Positions 45,304-56,299 of a stretch of DNA of 64,000 nt are shown here, one piece after another. Numbering within the stretch: the first letter of the stretch is position 1; every line of letters starts with the position of its first letter. The DNA is taken from assembly GCA_036417435.1 (NCBI GenBank), contig CM070899.1, positions 145,652,237 to 145,716,236 of the forward strand, read 5' to 3'. Below the pieces are notes generated by a model. That model had not been told where the DNA came from. It saw only the letters and a list, made by a program, of their open reading frames with translations, and searched no databases. This stretch comes from Inia geoffrensis. Taxonomy: Eukaryota; Chordata; Mammalia; Artiodactyla; Iniidae. Both the position numbers and the translations under genes were made by a program.

Positions 45304-46189
45304 GGCAGATTGGTTCAAGATGGCGGAGTAGAAGGACATGCCCGGAATCACAACTAACTGCTGAAGAATCATCAACAGGAAGGCACTGGAACTCACCAGA
45401 AAAGATACCCCACATTCAAAGACAAAGGAGAAGCCAAAATGAGACTGTATGAGGGGCGCTATCACAACAAAATCAAATCCCGTAACTGCTGGGTGGGTGA
45501 CTCACACACTGGAGAACACTCACCACCACAGAAGTTCACCCACTGGAGTGAAGGTTCTGAGCCACACATCAGGCTTCCCAACCTGGAGGCCTGGCATCGG
45601 GAGAAGGAATTCCTAGAGAATCAAGACTTTGAAGGCTAGTGGGATTTGATTGCAGGACTTCGGCAGGACTGGGGGAAACAGAGACTCCATTCTTGGAGGG
45701 CACACATAAAGTAGTGTGTGCGTCGGGGCCCAGGGGAAGGAGCAGTGACCCCATAGGAGACTGAACCCGATTGGTTCAGTCTGGTGTTGGAGGGCCTCCT
45801 GAGGAGGCAGGGGGCAGCTGTGGCTCACCAAGGGACAAGCACACTGGCAGTGGAAGTTCTGGGAAGTACTCCTTGGTGTGAGGCTTCCCAGAGTCCACCA
45901 TTAGCCCCACCAAAGAGCCTAGGTAGGCTCCAGTGTTGGGTCACCTCAAGCCAAACAACCAAGAGGAAGGGAACTCAGCCCCACCCATCAGCAGACAGGA
46001 TTAAAGTTTTACTGAGCTCTTCCCACCAGATCAACACCCAGCTCTATCCACCACCATTCCTTCCCATTAGGAAGCTTGCACAAGCCTCTTAGATAGCCTC
46101 ATCCACCAGAGGGCAGACTGCAGAAGCAAGAAGAACTATAATCCTGCAGCCTGTGGAACAAAAACCACATTCACAGAAAGACAGACAAG
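45304..46189 (+). promoter_or_regulatory. L1 5' UTR / internal promoter region
   Basis: Begins 'ggcagattggttcaagatgg'. The YY1-like site 'caagatggcgg' lies at 45,316-45,326, starting at +13 of the insertion. In human L1 a YY1 site at about +12 directs accurate transcription initiation. A perfect CTCF-type motif lies near the 3' end (46,103-46,116). There are no promoter repeats of the mouse monomer kind. Confidence 0.8.
46103..46116 (+). promoter_or_regulatory. CTCF-type motif in L1 5' UTR
   Basis: 'ccaccagagggcag' matches the degenerate CTCF core CCASYAGRKGGCRS at all 14 positions. Binding in vivo is unproven. Confidence 0.5.
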
Positions 46190-47083
46190 ATGAAAAGGCA
46201 GAGGGCTATGTACCAGATGAAGGAACAAGATAAAACCACAGAAAAACAACTAAATGAAATGGACGTAGGCAATCTTCCAGAAAAAGAATTCAGAATAATC
46301 ATAGTGAAGATGATCCAGGACCTCGGAAACAGAATGGAGGCAAAGATCGAAAATATGGATGAAATGTTTAACAAAGATCTAGAAGAATTAAACAACAAAC
46401 AAACAGAGATGAACAATACAATAACTGAAATGAAAAATATACTAGAAGGAATCAATAGCAGAATAACTGAGGCAGAAGAACGGATAAGTGACCTGGAAGA
46501 CAGAATGGTGGAATTCACTGTTGCAGAACAGAATAAAGAAAAAAGAATGAAAAGAAATGAAGACAGCCTAAGAGACCTCTGGGACAACACTGAACGCAAC
46601 AACATTCGCAATATAGGGGTCCCAGAAGGAAAAGAGAGAGAGAAAGGACCTGAGGAAATATTTGAAGAGATGACAGTCGAAAACTTCCCTAGCATGGGAA
46701 AGGAAATAGCTATCGAAGTCCAGGAAGTGCAGAGGGTCCCATATAGGAAAAACCAAGGAGAAACACAACAAGACACACAGTAATCAAATTGGGAAGAATT
46801 AAAGACAGAAAAATTATTGAAAGCAGCAAGGGAAAAATGATAAATAACATACAAGGGAATTCCCATAAGGTTAACAGCCGATTTCTCAGCAGAAACTCTA
46901 CAAGCCAGAAGGGAATGGCATGATATACTTAAAGAGATGAAAGGGAAGAACCTACAACCAAGATTACTCTACCAGGCAAGGAACTCATTCAGATTCGATG
47001 GAGAAAGCAAAAGCTTTTCAGACAAGCAAAAGCTAAGAGAATTCAGCACCACCAAACCAGCTCTACAACAAATGCTAAATTAA
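46190..47083 (+). pseudogene. L1 ORF1 (RNA-binding protein) remnant
   Basis: ORF1p is the trimeric RNA-binding chaperone of the L1 ribonucleoprotein. The first 197 codons are open from ATG 46,190: an N-terminal basic stretch 'MKRQRAMYQMKEQDKT', a long coiled coil (about residues 40-115, with repeated 'ITEMKNILEGIN' and 'RITEAEERISDLEDRM'), and the start of the RRM-like part ('NNIRNIGVPEG'). Stops follow at 46,781, 46,838 and 46,841. The same frame then resumes with the conserved C-terminal domain ('RLTADFSAETLQARREW', 'DKQKLREFSTTKPALQ') to TAA at 47,081. Between 46,776 and 46,835 the text fits the family better in a shifted frame, so two compensating indels are likely. About 297 codons in total, slightly short of the usual 330-340. 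Confidence 0.9.
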
Positions 47084-47149
47084 CTTCTCTAAGTGGGAAA
47101 CACAAGAGAAGAAAAGGACCTACAAAAACAAACCCCAAAAATTAAGAAG

Positions 47150-50100
47150 ATGGTAACAGGAACATACACATCAGTAATTACCTTAAATGTGAATGGATTA
47201 AATGTTCCAACCAAAAGACACAGGCTTAATGAATGGGTAAAAAAACAAGACTCATCTATATGCTGTCTACAATAGACCCACTAGGGACACATACAGACTG
47301 AAAGTGAGGGGATGGAAAAAGATATTCCATGCAAATGGAAATCAAAAGAAAGCTGGAGTAGCAATACTCATATCAGATAAAATAGACTTGAAAATAAAGA
47401 ATGTTACAAGAGACAAGGAAGGACACTATGTAATGATAAAGGGATCAATCCAAGAAGAAGATATAACAATTGTAAATATTTATGCACCCAACATAGGAGC
47501 ACCTCAATACATACGGCAACTGCTGACAGCTCTAAAAGAGGAAATCTACAGTAACACAATAAGAGTGGGGGACTTTAACACCTCACTTACACCAATGGAC
47601 AGATCATCCAAACAGAACATTAATAAGGAAACAGAAGCTTTAAATGACACCATAGACAAGATAGATTTAATTGATATTTACAGGACATTCCATCCAAAAA
47701 CAGCAGATTACACTTTCTTAAGTGCACATGGGACATTCTCCAGGATAGATCACATCATGGGTCACAAATAAAGCCTCAGTAAATTTAAGAAAATGGAAAT
47801 CATATCAAGCATCTTTTCTGACCACAACACTATGAGATTAGAAATCAATTACAGGGGAAAAAAAGTAAAAAACACAAACACATGGAGGCCAAACAATACG
47901 TTACTAAATATCCAAGAGATCACTGAAGATATCAAAGAGGAAATCAAAAAGTACCTAGAGACAAATGACAAAGAAAACACGATGATCCAAAATCTTGGGA
48001 TGCAACAAAAGCAGTTCTAAGAGGGAAGTTTACAGCTGTACAAGCCTACCTCAAAAAACAAGAAAAATCATAAATAAACAATCAAGCATTACACCTACAA
48101 GAACTAGAGGAAGAACAAACAAAACCCAAAGTTAGCAGAAGGAAAGAAATTATAAAGATCAAAGCAGACATAAATGAAATAGAAACAAAGAAAACAACAG
48201 CAAAGATCAATAAAACTAAAAGCTGGTTCTTTGAGAAGATAAAATTGATAAACCATTAGCCAGACTCATCAAGAAAAAGAGGGAGAGGACTCAAATCAAT
48301 AAAATTAGAAATGAAAAAGAAGTTACAACAGAGACTGCAGAAATACAAAGCATCCTAAGAGACTACTACAAGGAACTCTATGCCAATAAAATTGACAACC
48401 TGGAAGAAATGGACAAATTCTTAGAAAAGTACAACCTTCTGAGACAGAGCAGGAAGAAATAGAAAATATGAACAGACCAGTCACAAGCACTGAAATTGAA
48501 ACTGTGATAAAAAATCTTCCAACAATCAAAAGTCCAGGACCAGATGGCTTCACAGGTGAATTCTACCAAACATTTAGAGAAGAGCTAACACTCATCCTTC
48601 TCAAGCTCTTCCAAAAAATTGTGGAAGAAGGAACACTCCCAAACTCATTCTATGAGGCCACCATCACCCTGATACCAAAACCAGACAAAGATACTACAAA
48701 AAGTGAAAATTACAGACCAACATCACTGATGAATATAGATGCAGAAATCCTCAACAAAATACTAGCGAACAGAATCCAACAACACATTAAAAGGATCATA
48801 CACCATGATCAAGTGGGATTTATCCCAGGGATGCAAGGATTCTTCAGTACGTGCAAATCAATCAATGTGATACACCATGTTAACAAACTGAAGAATAAAA
48901 ACCATATGATCATCTCAATAGATGCAGAAAAAGCTTTTGACAAAATTCCACACCGATTTATGATAAAGACTCTCCAGAAAGTGGGCATAGAGGGAAATTA
49001 GCTCAACATAATAAAGGCCATATACGACAAACCCACAGCAAACATCATTCTCAATGGTTAAAACCTGAAAGCAGTTCCTCTAATATCAGGAACATGACAG
49101 GGATGTCCACCCTCACCACTATTATTCAACATGGTTTTGGAAGTCCTAGCCATGGCAATCAGAGAAGAGAAAGAAATAAAAGGAATACAAATTGGAAAAG
49201 AAGAAATAAAACTGTCCCTGTTTGCAGATGACATGATTCTATACATAGAGAATCCTAAAGATGCCACCAGAAACCTACTAGAGCTAATCAATAAATTTGG
49301 TAAAGTTGCAGGATACAAAATTAATGCACAGAAAACTCTTGCATTCCTATACACAAATGATGAAAAATCTGAAAGAGAAATTAAGGAAGCACTCCCTTTT
49401 ACCATTGCAACAAAAAGAATAAAATACCTAGGAATAAACCTAGGTATCATTAAAGATGATACCAACAGATGGAGAAATATACCATGTTCTTGGATTGGAA
49501 GAGTCAATATTGTGAAAATGACTCTACTACCCAAAGCAATCTACAGATTCAATGCAATCCCTATCAAATTACCAATGACATTTTTTACAGAACTAGAACA
49601 AAAAATCTTAAAATGCGTATGGAGACACAAAAGACCCCGAATAGCGAAAGCAGTCTTGAGGAAAAAAAAATGGAGCTGGAGGAATCAGACTGTGACTTCA
49701 GACTAGACTACAAAGCTACAGTAATCAAGACAATATGGTACTGGCACAAAAACAGAAATATAGATCAATGGAACAGGATAGAAAGCCCAGAGATAAACCC
49801 ACATACCTATGGTCAACTAATCTATGAGAAATCAGGCAAGGATATACAATGGAGAAAAGACAGTCTCTTCAATAAGTGGTGCTGGGAAAACTGGACAGCT
49901 ACATGTAAAAGAATGAAATTAGAACACTCCCTAACACTATACACAAAAATAAACTCAAAATGGATTAGAGACCTAAATGTAAGACTGGGCACTATAAAAC
50001 TCTTAGAAGAAAACATAGGAAGAACACTCTTTGACATAAATCACAGCAAGATCTTTTTTGATCCACCTCCTAGAGTAATGGAAATAAAAACAAAAATAAA

Positions 50101-50885
50101 CAAATGGGACCTAATGAAACTTAAGAGCTTTTGCATAGCAAAGGAAACAATAAAGAAGACGAAAAGAAAACCCTCAGAATGGGAGAAAATATTTGCAAAC
50201 AAATCATCGTACAAACGATTAATCTCCCAAAATATAAACAGCTCATGCAGCTCAATATTAAAAAAACAAACAACCCAATCGAAAAATGGGCAGAAGACCT
50301 AAATAGACATTTCTCCAAAGAAGATGTACAGTTTGCCAACAAACACATGAAAGAATGTTCAACATCATTAATCATTAGAGAAATGCAAATCAAAACTCCG
50401 ATGAGGTGTCACTCACACCAGTTAGAATGGGCATCATCAGAAAATCTACAGACAATAAATGCTGGAGAGGGTGTGGAGAAAAGGGAACCCTCTTGCACTG
50501 TTGGTGGGAATGTAAATTGATACAGCCACTATGGAGAACAGTATGGAGGTTCCTTAAAGAACTAAAAATAGAATTACCATATGACCCAGCAATCCCGCTA
50601 CTGGGCATATACCCTGAGAAAACCATAATTCAAAAAGACACACGCACCCCAATGTTCATTGCAGCACTATTTACAATAGCCAGATCATGGAAACAACCTA
50701 AATGCCCATCGACAGACAAATGGATAAAGATGTGTTACACGTATACAATGGAATATTACTCAGCCATAAAAGGGAATGAAATTGGGTCATTTGTAGAGAC
50801 GTGGATGGACCTAGAGACTGTCATACAGAGTGAAGTTAAGTCATAAAGAGAAAAACAAATATCGTATATTAACACATATATGTGG
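47150..50885 (+). pseudogene. L1 ORF2 (endonuclease / reverse transcriptase) remnant
   Basis: The start ATG 47,150 gives 'MVTGTYTSVITLNVNGLN', the usual ORF2 beginning. A stop at 47,273 and a frameshift precede the rest of the endonuclease (47,304-47,771 and on to 48,020; active-site 'SDH' at 47,817-47,825). The reverse transcriptase fingers and palm are open at 48,468-49,001, with a stop there, and another stop (TGA, 49,095) replaces Arg in 'GT-QGCP'. The catalytic 'FADD' is intact at 49,221-49,232. The thumb and connection region follows (49,469-50,302) and the Cys-rich C-terminus '[18 protein letters not shown]' lies at about 50,460. A base insertion near 50,835 truncates the last dozen or so residues. 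Downstream of the palm about 18 codons seem to be missing in frame. Non-functional. Confidence 0.93.
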
Positions 50886-50967
50886 AACCTAGAAAATGGT
50901 ACAGACGACCCGGTTTGCAGAGAAGAAATTGAGACACGGATGTAGAGAACAAATGTATGGACACCAA

Positions 50968-50999
50968 GGGGGGAAAGCGGCGGGGTGGTGGGGTGGGGT
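50968..50999 (+). other. G-quadruplex motif in L1 3' UTR
   Basis: Runs of 6, 4, 4 and 4 G with loops of 1-8 nt. G-rich quadruplex-forming 3' UTR tracts are a known L1 feature. Confidence 0.75.
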
Positions 51000-51092
51000 G
51001 ATGGTGGAATGAATTTGGAGATTGGGATTGACATGTATACACTGATGTGTATAAAATGGATAATTAATAAGAAAAACAAACAAAAAACAAAA

Positions 51093-51234
51093 TTAACTTG
51101 TGAAATGACCTCACTGTACTTCTCAGAGCTGAAAATCTTTAAGAAAATTTGTGTATGGCATGCCATTTACCAAGAAAGCTTTAAAAATAATCATAGCAGT
51201 TAAAATTAATGTGTAATAAAAAAAAGTTTAAATC
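51093..51234 (+). other. putative 3'-transduced sequence carried by the L1
   Basis: About 140 bp between the weak L1 A-tract and the final tail. It has no resemblance to the L1 3' UTR, lies inside the duplication, and carries AATAAA at 51,215-51,220 about 15 nt before the A/CAA-rich tail. This is the arrangement expected if the source L1 was read through to a downstream polyA site. Confidence 0.65.
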
Positions 51235-51260
51235 AAAAAACAACAACAACAATAACAAAA

Positions 51261-51275
51261 AAGAGTTTAAGAAGA
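51261..51275 (+). repeat. right target-site duplication of the full-length L1
   Basis: Exact copy of 45,289-45,303. Confidence 0.95.
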
Positions 51276-52880
51276 ATGGGTGAGTCAAGAGGGAGGTACA
51301 TGGAGAGAGTGGTGTGCAGGAAACCGAGCTTGCTGCGGGGCAGCCAATAGGAGGCACTGCCTTGCCTAGTCCTGGGACAGACTGCCATGATAGCCCGGCC
51401 ATCCTCCACTTTTAATAAAAACTATTGCTTTATCTCAGGCAATGGATTAGAAAAGAAGGCAAAACTTATCCAAGCAATTTCACAAAACTCTAGCACACCA
51501 CGATTTCTTCAAAACAAACTCTGCCTTTGCCTGCCAACACTGTAAATAGTCCCCTGTCCAGTCTCTAAAAAATCTCCCCGTTTCCTTCAGCTTAAATTTC
51601 TGTCCTCCCCACCCCCATGCCTTTTTAAAATTCTTGTATGTGTAGCACAGAAGTGATAAACACCAAAATTGAAAATACACAGAAGAGATCTTGAACCCTC
51701 TGACAGTGGATTTTGAAATATTCTAGATGATTACAATTCTGCTGCTACTTTTTTGAAGAAATTTTCACTCTCATAATCTTTTTACTATCTCATCAAATAT
51801 TTTCCCAAGTGATTATGTTAGAGTCAAGGCTTCAGACACTGGTCCTCTGATTCATTTGATAACCTATCACTGTGACCAAAATATAAAGAAGATTACAGAT
51901 GCTTATGGATAACGATTTTGTAATATTCACTCATACCCCTGGGCTGGTATCAGCAAATTGCTTTTTGTTCGTAGATAAATAACACTTTGGTTCTTCCATG
52001 AAACAATTAATATAAGCAGAGTTAGATTCGGACTTGACTGTGACGCACGGCAACATAATGCAAGTCTGAGGAATTCTCATTATTATCTTATTTGCACCAT
52101 GAGTCTGCAACTCTTTTCCAAATATCAGTTATTTGAACTCTCTGCATTCCATTTATTGATTGTGATTTCACTCTATTTATTTTTATAGCCTGAGAAATCT
52201 GGGATGCTTTCACTAAAACATCCAATCATGCAGTCCATAAATATTTACTGTGTGTCGCTACGTGTTGTCTGGGAGTGGAGGTTATGACTCTAAAGAAGCT
52301 ATGTCTCATGCCCCTGAAGAGCTATGTCTCATGCCCCACCAAGTAAGCAGGCTATATACATTACAAAGTATAATATAATAAGTGCTGTAGCAGGAGTCCA
52401 TATAAGGCACAGAAAGAGCATGGATGGAGAAAGACAGAGGTGGCAGCTGCACAAGGTCCTGGAGGAAGAATAAAACCTTGCAGTGGGTTAACGCAGGGGT
52501 GGAGTTTATGCAAGGGCCCAGCTGGATGAACAGCAACGCGGTGGGTCTCGGAAACCGTGAGCGCTGGTTCCAGCAGCCTCTGCAGAAGGGCAGTGTCAGG
52601 ATTTGAGCTGAAGGGAAGGGCCAGATTACTCAGAGCCTAATTTTAATATCCCCACAGGGAAACACAGAGAGACTGGGTGACTTAGTCAAAGACACCAAGG
52701 GTCAGCCTAAGGCAGTAATGAAAACATACACAGAAGTTACTGTGTTTTTCCCCTAATTCTTGTCGCAGCCATGATTAGACAGAATTCTACCTCTTTCTGC
52801 ATTATAGGGTGTGTGGCTCAAGCTTGCATTAACCACATGCAACCGAAGCATGAAGCACTGTGTGTGTCTAACAGCCATAA
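51276..52880. other. no recognised gene; 23-bp tandem duplication at 52,297-52,337
   Basis: 'agctatgtctcatgcccc' occurs at 52,297-52,314 and again at 52,320-52,337 (period 23). The context is faintly L2-like (52,230-52,450). Confidence 0.45.
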
Positions 52881-52884
52881 TGAA

Positions 52885-53085
52885 ATGAAATAGACTAGAC
52901 GCAGAGTGTGATTCCTCGACCTGCAGCAGTAGCACCTGGGAACCTGTCAGAAACGCAGACTTCCTGGCCCCGCCCCAGGCATACAAACTACAAGCTCTGC
53001 GGGTAGGGACCAGCAACATGTGTTGTAATGCGTTCCCCAGGTGACTCTGACCTCAGGCACGTCTGAAAGCCACCAGCATAGGCAC
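52885..53085 (+). repeat. MER5A-type hAT MITE
   Basis: 'gcagtagcacctgggaacct', 'gtcagaaacgcagacttcct', 'ggccccgccccaggc', 'ttccccaggtgactctgacc' follow MER5A. The ends are decayed. Confidence 0.7.
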
Positions 53086-53689
53086 AAAGCCTCTCGCTAT
53101 TTTCCTAACTGAGCTCCACGTTTCCTTTTCCTTCTGACTCCTTGAGTTGAACCATTCCATGGAACAAAATGTTTCCGCAGCTACTTGATTTTTAATTTTT
53201 TAAATATTATATTTTTCAGTGTGAATTTATTAACTTAGTTTTTTCAGTTGTCATTTGACTGAGGATGCCAGACTTCTGATCTATGCCATCTTTGTAATTT
53301 GTATCTCCTTCCCGTCAGCCCCCAGAAAATCCCTCATCTGTAAATGAGAAACGACTATTTGTCAGGTCACAGATAACAGCCCAGAAACAGGCTTATGGGC
53401 CAAACTTGATTTACGGTAAGTGTTCTTAAACGGATCCCCTTAATCTCTTCCAGCCAAACCTCACATCCCCCAAGTGTGGCCAGTGGAACACCTCGAAGAG
53501 ACACTTTGCATAGCTGTTGTGTCTGCTAACTAATTATATATTCTAAGGCTCAAGATAATTACTATTTTTTTCCTGAGTGCTTTCACCGTAAGTCACATGT
53601 CAGATTGTCATTTGAGCTATGTCAGCTATTGGTCGTGGCACTATTATTATTATTACTACTAACAACAACCAAGGAGGCTTCTCATCAAT
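53086..53689. other. no recognised feature
   Basis: Donor-like GTAAGT strings at about 53,414 and 53,588 have no exon context. Nothing else is recognised. Confidence 0.35.
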
Positions 53690-53812
53690 GACACAAATTC
53701 TAAGAGAGCAGGAACTCTGTCTCTTCACCACTGTATCCTCAGAGTCTAGAATAGCACCAGGCACCCGACACATAATGGGTGCTCAATTAACACACGCTGA
53801 ATGAACAAGGTT
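53690..53812 (+). repeat. L2-type LINE 3' end
   Basis: 'gagagcaggaactctgtctc', 'ccactgtatcctcagagtct', 'agaatagcaccaggcacccg', 'gggtgctcaattaacacacg', then 'ctgaatgaac', is the L2 3' terminus. Confidence 0.65.
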
Positions 53813-53859
53813 ATACATTAGCCTCTCTAGGAATACATGGAAAGAATAAGGCAGATCTA

Positions 53860-53960
53860 ATCTCTTTCTTCATAAAGCACCTACCTACGTGCAAAAAGCA
53901 AAGAACTAGATGCTGGGGGTCCCATAGATGAATAAGAAATGGTCCCTGCCTGTGTCTGGG
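53860..53960 (-). repeat. L2-type LINE fragment, antisense
   Basis: 'agcacctacctacgtgcaaa', 'aactagatgctgggggtccc', 'atggtccctgcctgtgtctg' are L2 in reverse. Confidence 0.5.
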
Positions 53961-54113
53961 AACGGACACATGGAGATGGACAGGGCTGGATTGCCTCAGC
54001 TGACCACGGCTGCCTCAAGCCGCCTTCACTCTTTATATTCACCACCCGGGGCATCTACGGGCAAAAGTTCAAATGGAGACACACTTACCATATGCCTTAA
54101 TGTTAAACATTTA

Positions 54114-54404
54114 ACAGACTCACAGACATAGAGGATAGACTTGTTGTCAAGGGGGAGGGAGGAGTGGGGTAGGGATGGATTGGGAGTTTGGGTTTAGCAG
54201 ATGCACTCTATTACATTTAGAATGGATAAACAACAAGGTTCTACTGTACAGCACAGGGATATGCAATACCCTGTGACAAACCATAATGGAAAAGAACATA
54301 AAGAAGAATGTATATATAGGTATAACTGAATCACTTTGCCGTACAGCAGAAATTAACACAACATTGTAAATCAACTATATTTCAATAAAATAAATTTTTT
54401 AAAA
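54114..54404 (+). mobile_element. 5'-truncated L1 3' UTR
   Basis: 'gactcacagacatagaggat', a G-rich tract (54,151-54,173, also a quadruplex motif), 'ttctactgtacagcacaggg', 'ggtataactgaatcactttg', 'aaattaacacaacattgtaa', ending 'ttcaataaaataaa'. This belongs to an older L1 subfamily than the 45-51 kb copy, judging by its 3' end. Confidence 0.85.
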
Positions 54405-55680
54405 AGTTTAAAACCAAGCTAACAAATGGCTAAATTAAATATGTCCTAGCCTCCTCGTTTTACAAATATACCTTTATAACAACAAAATTAAAACTATATA
54501 GAAGCAACAGTTCACATCAAATAATATGGACAGTTCAAAACCAAATTAATTTCACTTCCCACCACAGGGCTGCACTATCTAGTAGGGGAGGCAAAGCCAC
54601 TGGTCTGACCTGAGATACGCTGCGTGCACATTTACACAGCAGATTTCACCACTTAGCACACAAAAATATGTAAATATCTTGTCAATAACTGTTACATGTT
54701 GATCGCTTGTTGAAATTAAAATATTTTGGCTATACTGGGTTAAAATACATTAAAATTCATTTCACCTGTTTCTGTATATTCTGTTTTAAAAATGTGTTCA
54801 CCCACTAGAAAAGTAATATTACACCTGTGGCCCACAATGAATATTTCTGCGGGACTGCACAGCTCTAGAAGACGCAACTCAGGAGGCGCAGCAGGATGGG
54901 GGGAGGGACAGGACACCGCTGCCAGTGTTCAGCTGTGTCCTCAGCTTCCTATGCTGAAATCTCTGGAAATCCACAGGATAAAGGCCCCACTTTCTGATCC
55001 TCTTTACCCTGGGGCTCAGGGAGGCTCTACATCTCCCGGCCAAGGCCCAGCTGCCTGCATGCCATCACGCACCCTTGAGCCCCGACCTGGACACCCAGCG
55101 AAGATGGAGCAGAGAAGCTGAGAGGCCCCCTTACCCCATGCAGCCTCTGCCCACAGGTGCTCCCAGCGGCCACCTCCACCGGCTTTGGCCTTCCACACTC
55201 CTCAAAGGAACCTGAACTTGGAAGACCAGGTCCAAACTTGGAATTCTCAGCCGTGGCAGCACGGGGAGCTGGTTAGGACGGGGGGAGAGCTGGCTCGGGG
55301 TCCTGGTGGTCCCCCTCCTCCCACCCTGGGCTCCATTCTCTCCCGTGTGCACAGATACCCAGGAGCCCACAGGTGCAAGCTCCATGCACTCACTCCCCCT
55401 TCCACCCCACCGCAGCCAAGAGCATCTCCTGGCCACACCTTGGGTCACTCTCTGCAGGACGTGCAGGCTCTGGGAGTGGTACCGTGGTCCTTGGCACAGG
55501 GGACTCCAGGGCCCCTAGTAACTAGAACTCTAGTGAGTAACCCTCTCGAGCCCTTGGCCTTCTGAGGAGCACTGGAGAGGAGCCTTGTAAAAGCCCAGGG
55601 CCTAGGGGACCCCTTGTCTGACCAAAGGACCGTGCTTCACCAGAACAGTGCAGGTTCAAAAGACAAAAGAAGATGTGGCC

Positions 55681-55683
<3 letters not shown>
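54405..55683. other. no recognised feature
   Basis: 54,880-55,560 is GC-richer with several domain-free frames on both strands. There is no splice or promoter structure to call an exon. Confidence 0.35.
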
Positions 55684-55723
<40 letters not shown>

Positions 55724-55739
55724 GCACACACACACACAT
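55684..55739 (+). repeat. (CA)n microsatellite
   Basis: CA tract of about 28 units with a TACG interruption near 55,721-55,724. It abuts an L1 fragment at its right. Confidence 0.93.
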
Positions 55740-55746
55740 GTACACA

Positions 55747-56065
55747 CAGCAACATGGATGGACTTGGAAGGTATTATGCTAAGTGAAACAAGTCAGAGAA
55801 AGACAAATACTGTCTGATATCACTTATATGTGGAACCTAAAAAATACAACAAACTAGTGAATATAACAAAAAAGAAGCAGATTCACAGATATAGAGAACA
55901 AACAAGTGGTTACCAGTGGGGAGGAGGGGGCAATCTGGCGGGGGAGTGGGAGGCACAAACTGTTGGGTATAAGATAGGCTCGAGGGTGTACTGTACGGCA
56001 TGGGAATATAGCCAATGTTCTGCAATGACTGTTAATGGAAAGTAACCTTTAAAAATTGTATAAAA
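55747..56065 (+). mobile_element. 5'-truncated L1 3' end, left part
   Basis: 'gcaacatggatggacttgga', 'tgctaagtgaaacaagtcag', 'tatcacttatatgtggaacc', then a G-rich 3' UTR and 'gtataagataggctcgaggg'. The SINE at 56,066 inserted into its 3' end and the L1 tail resumes after 56,277. Confidence 0.8.
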
Positions 56066-56262
56066 GGTCTTCCCTGGTGGCGCAGTGGTTGAGACTCCGC
56101 CTGCTGATGTAGAGGACACGGGTTCGTGCCCCGGTCTGGGAAGATCCCACATGCCGTGGAGTGGCTGGGCCCATGAGTCATGGCCGCTGAGCCTGCGCAT
56201 CCGGAGCCTGTGCTCCGCAACGGGAGAGGCCACAACAGTGAGAGGTCCGCGTACCGCAAAAA
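56066..56262 (+). mobile_element. CHR-type SINE (short form), sense
   Basis: Head 'ggtcttccctggtggcgcag', B-box 'gggttcgtgcc' (56,120-56,130), 'gccacaacagtgagaggtcc', A tail. The 15-bp duplication 'aaaaattgtataaaa' lies at 56,051-56,065 and 56,263-56,277. Confidence 0.95.
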
Positions 56263-56299
56263 AAAAATTGTATAAAAAACAAAAATTTTTAAAAAGGCA

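Larger units (their letters stand above)
45304..51260 (+). mobile_element. full-length L1 retrotransposon (inactive) with extended 3' tail
   Basis: A complete L1 of 5,957 bp bounded by a perfect 15-bp duplication. Layout: 5' UTR 45,304-46,189; ORF1 remnant 46,190-47,083; 66-bp spacer; ORF2 remnant 47,150-50,885; 3' UTR to about 51,070; a weak A-rich tract 51,071-51,092; then about 140 bp of non-L1 sequence ending in AATAAA (51,215-51,220) and an A-rich tail to 51,260. Both ORFs carry stops and frameshifts, so it cannot move autonomously. The perfect duplication and readable domains suggest an insertion of moderate age, within the cetartiodactyl or cetacean lineage. Confidence 0.95.

Noticed and set aside
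46171..46866. 231-codon hydrophobic minus-strand frame
   Set aside because: It is the antisense shadow of the L1 ORF1 coiled coil; A-rich sense sequence reads as Phe/Ser/Ile-rich in reverse.
53405..53600. Strong splice-donor-like GTAAGT strings
   Set aside because: No open exon with a matching acceptor precedes them; such six-mers are expected by chance.
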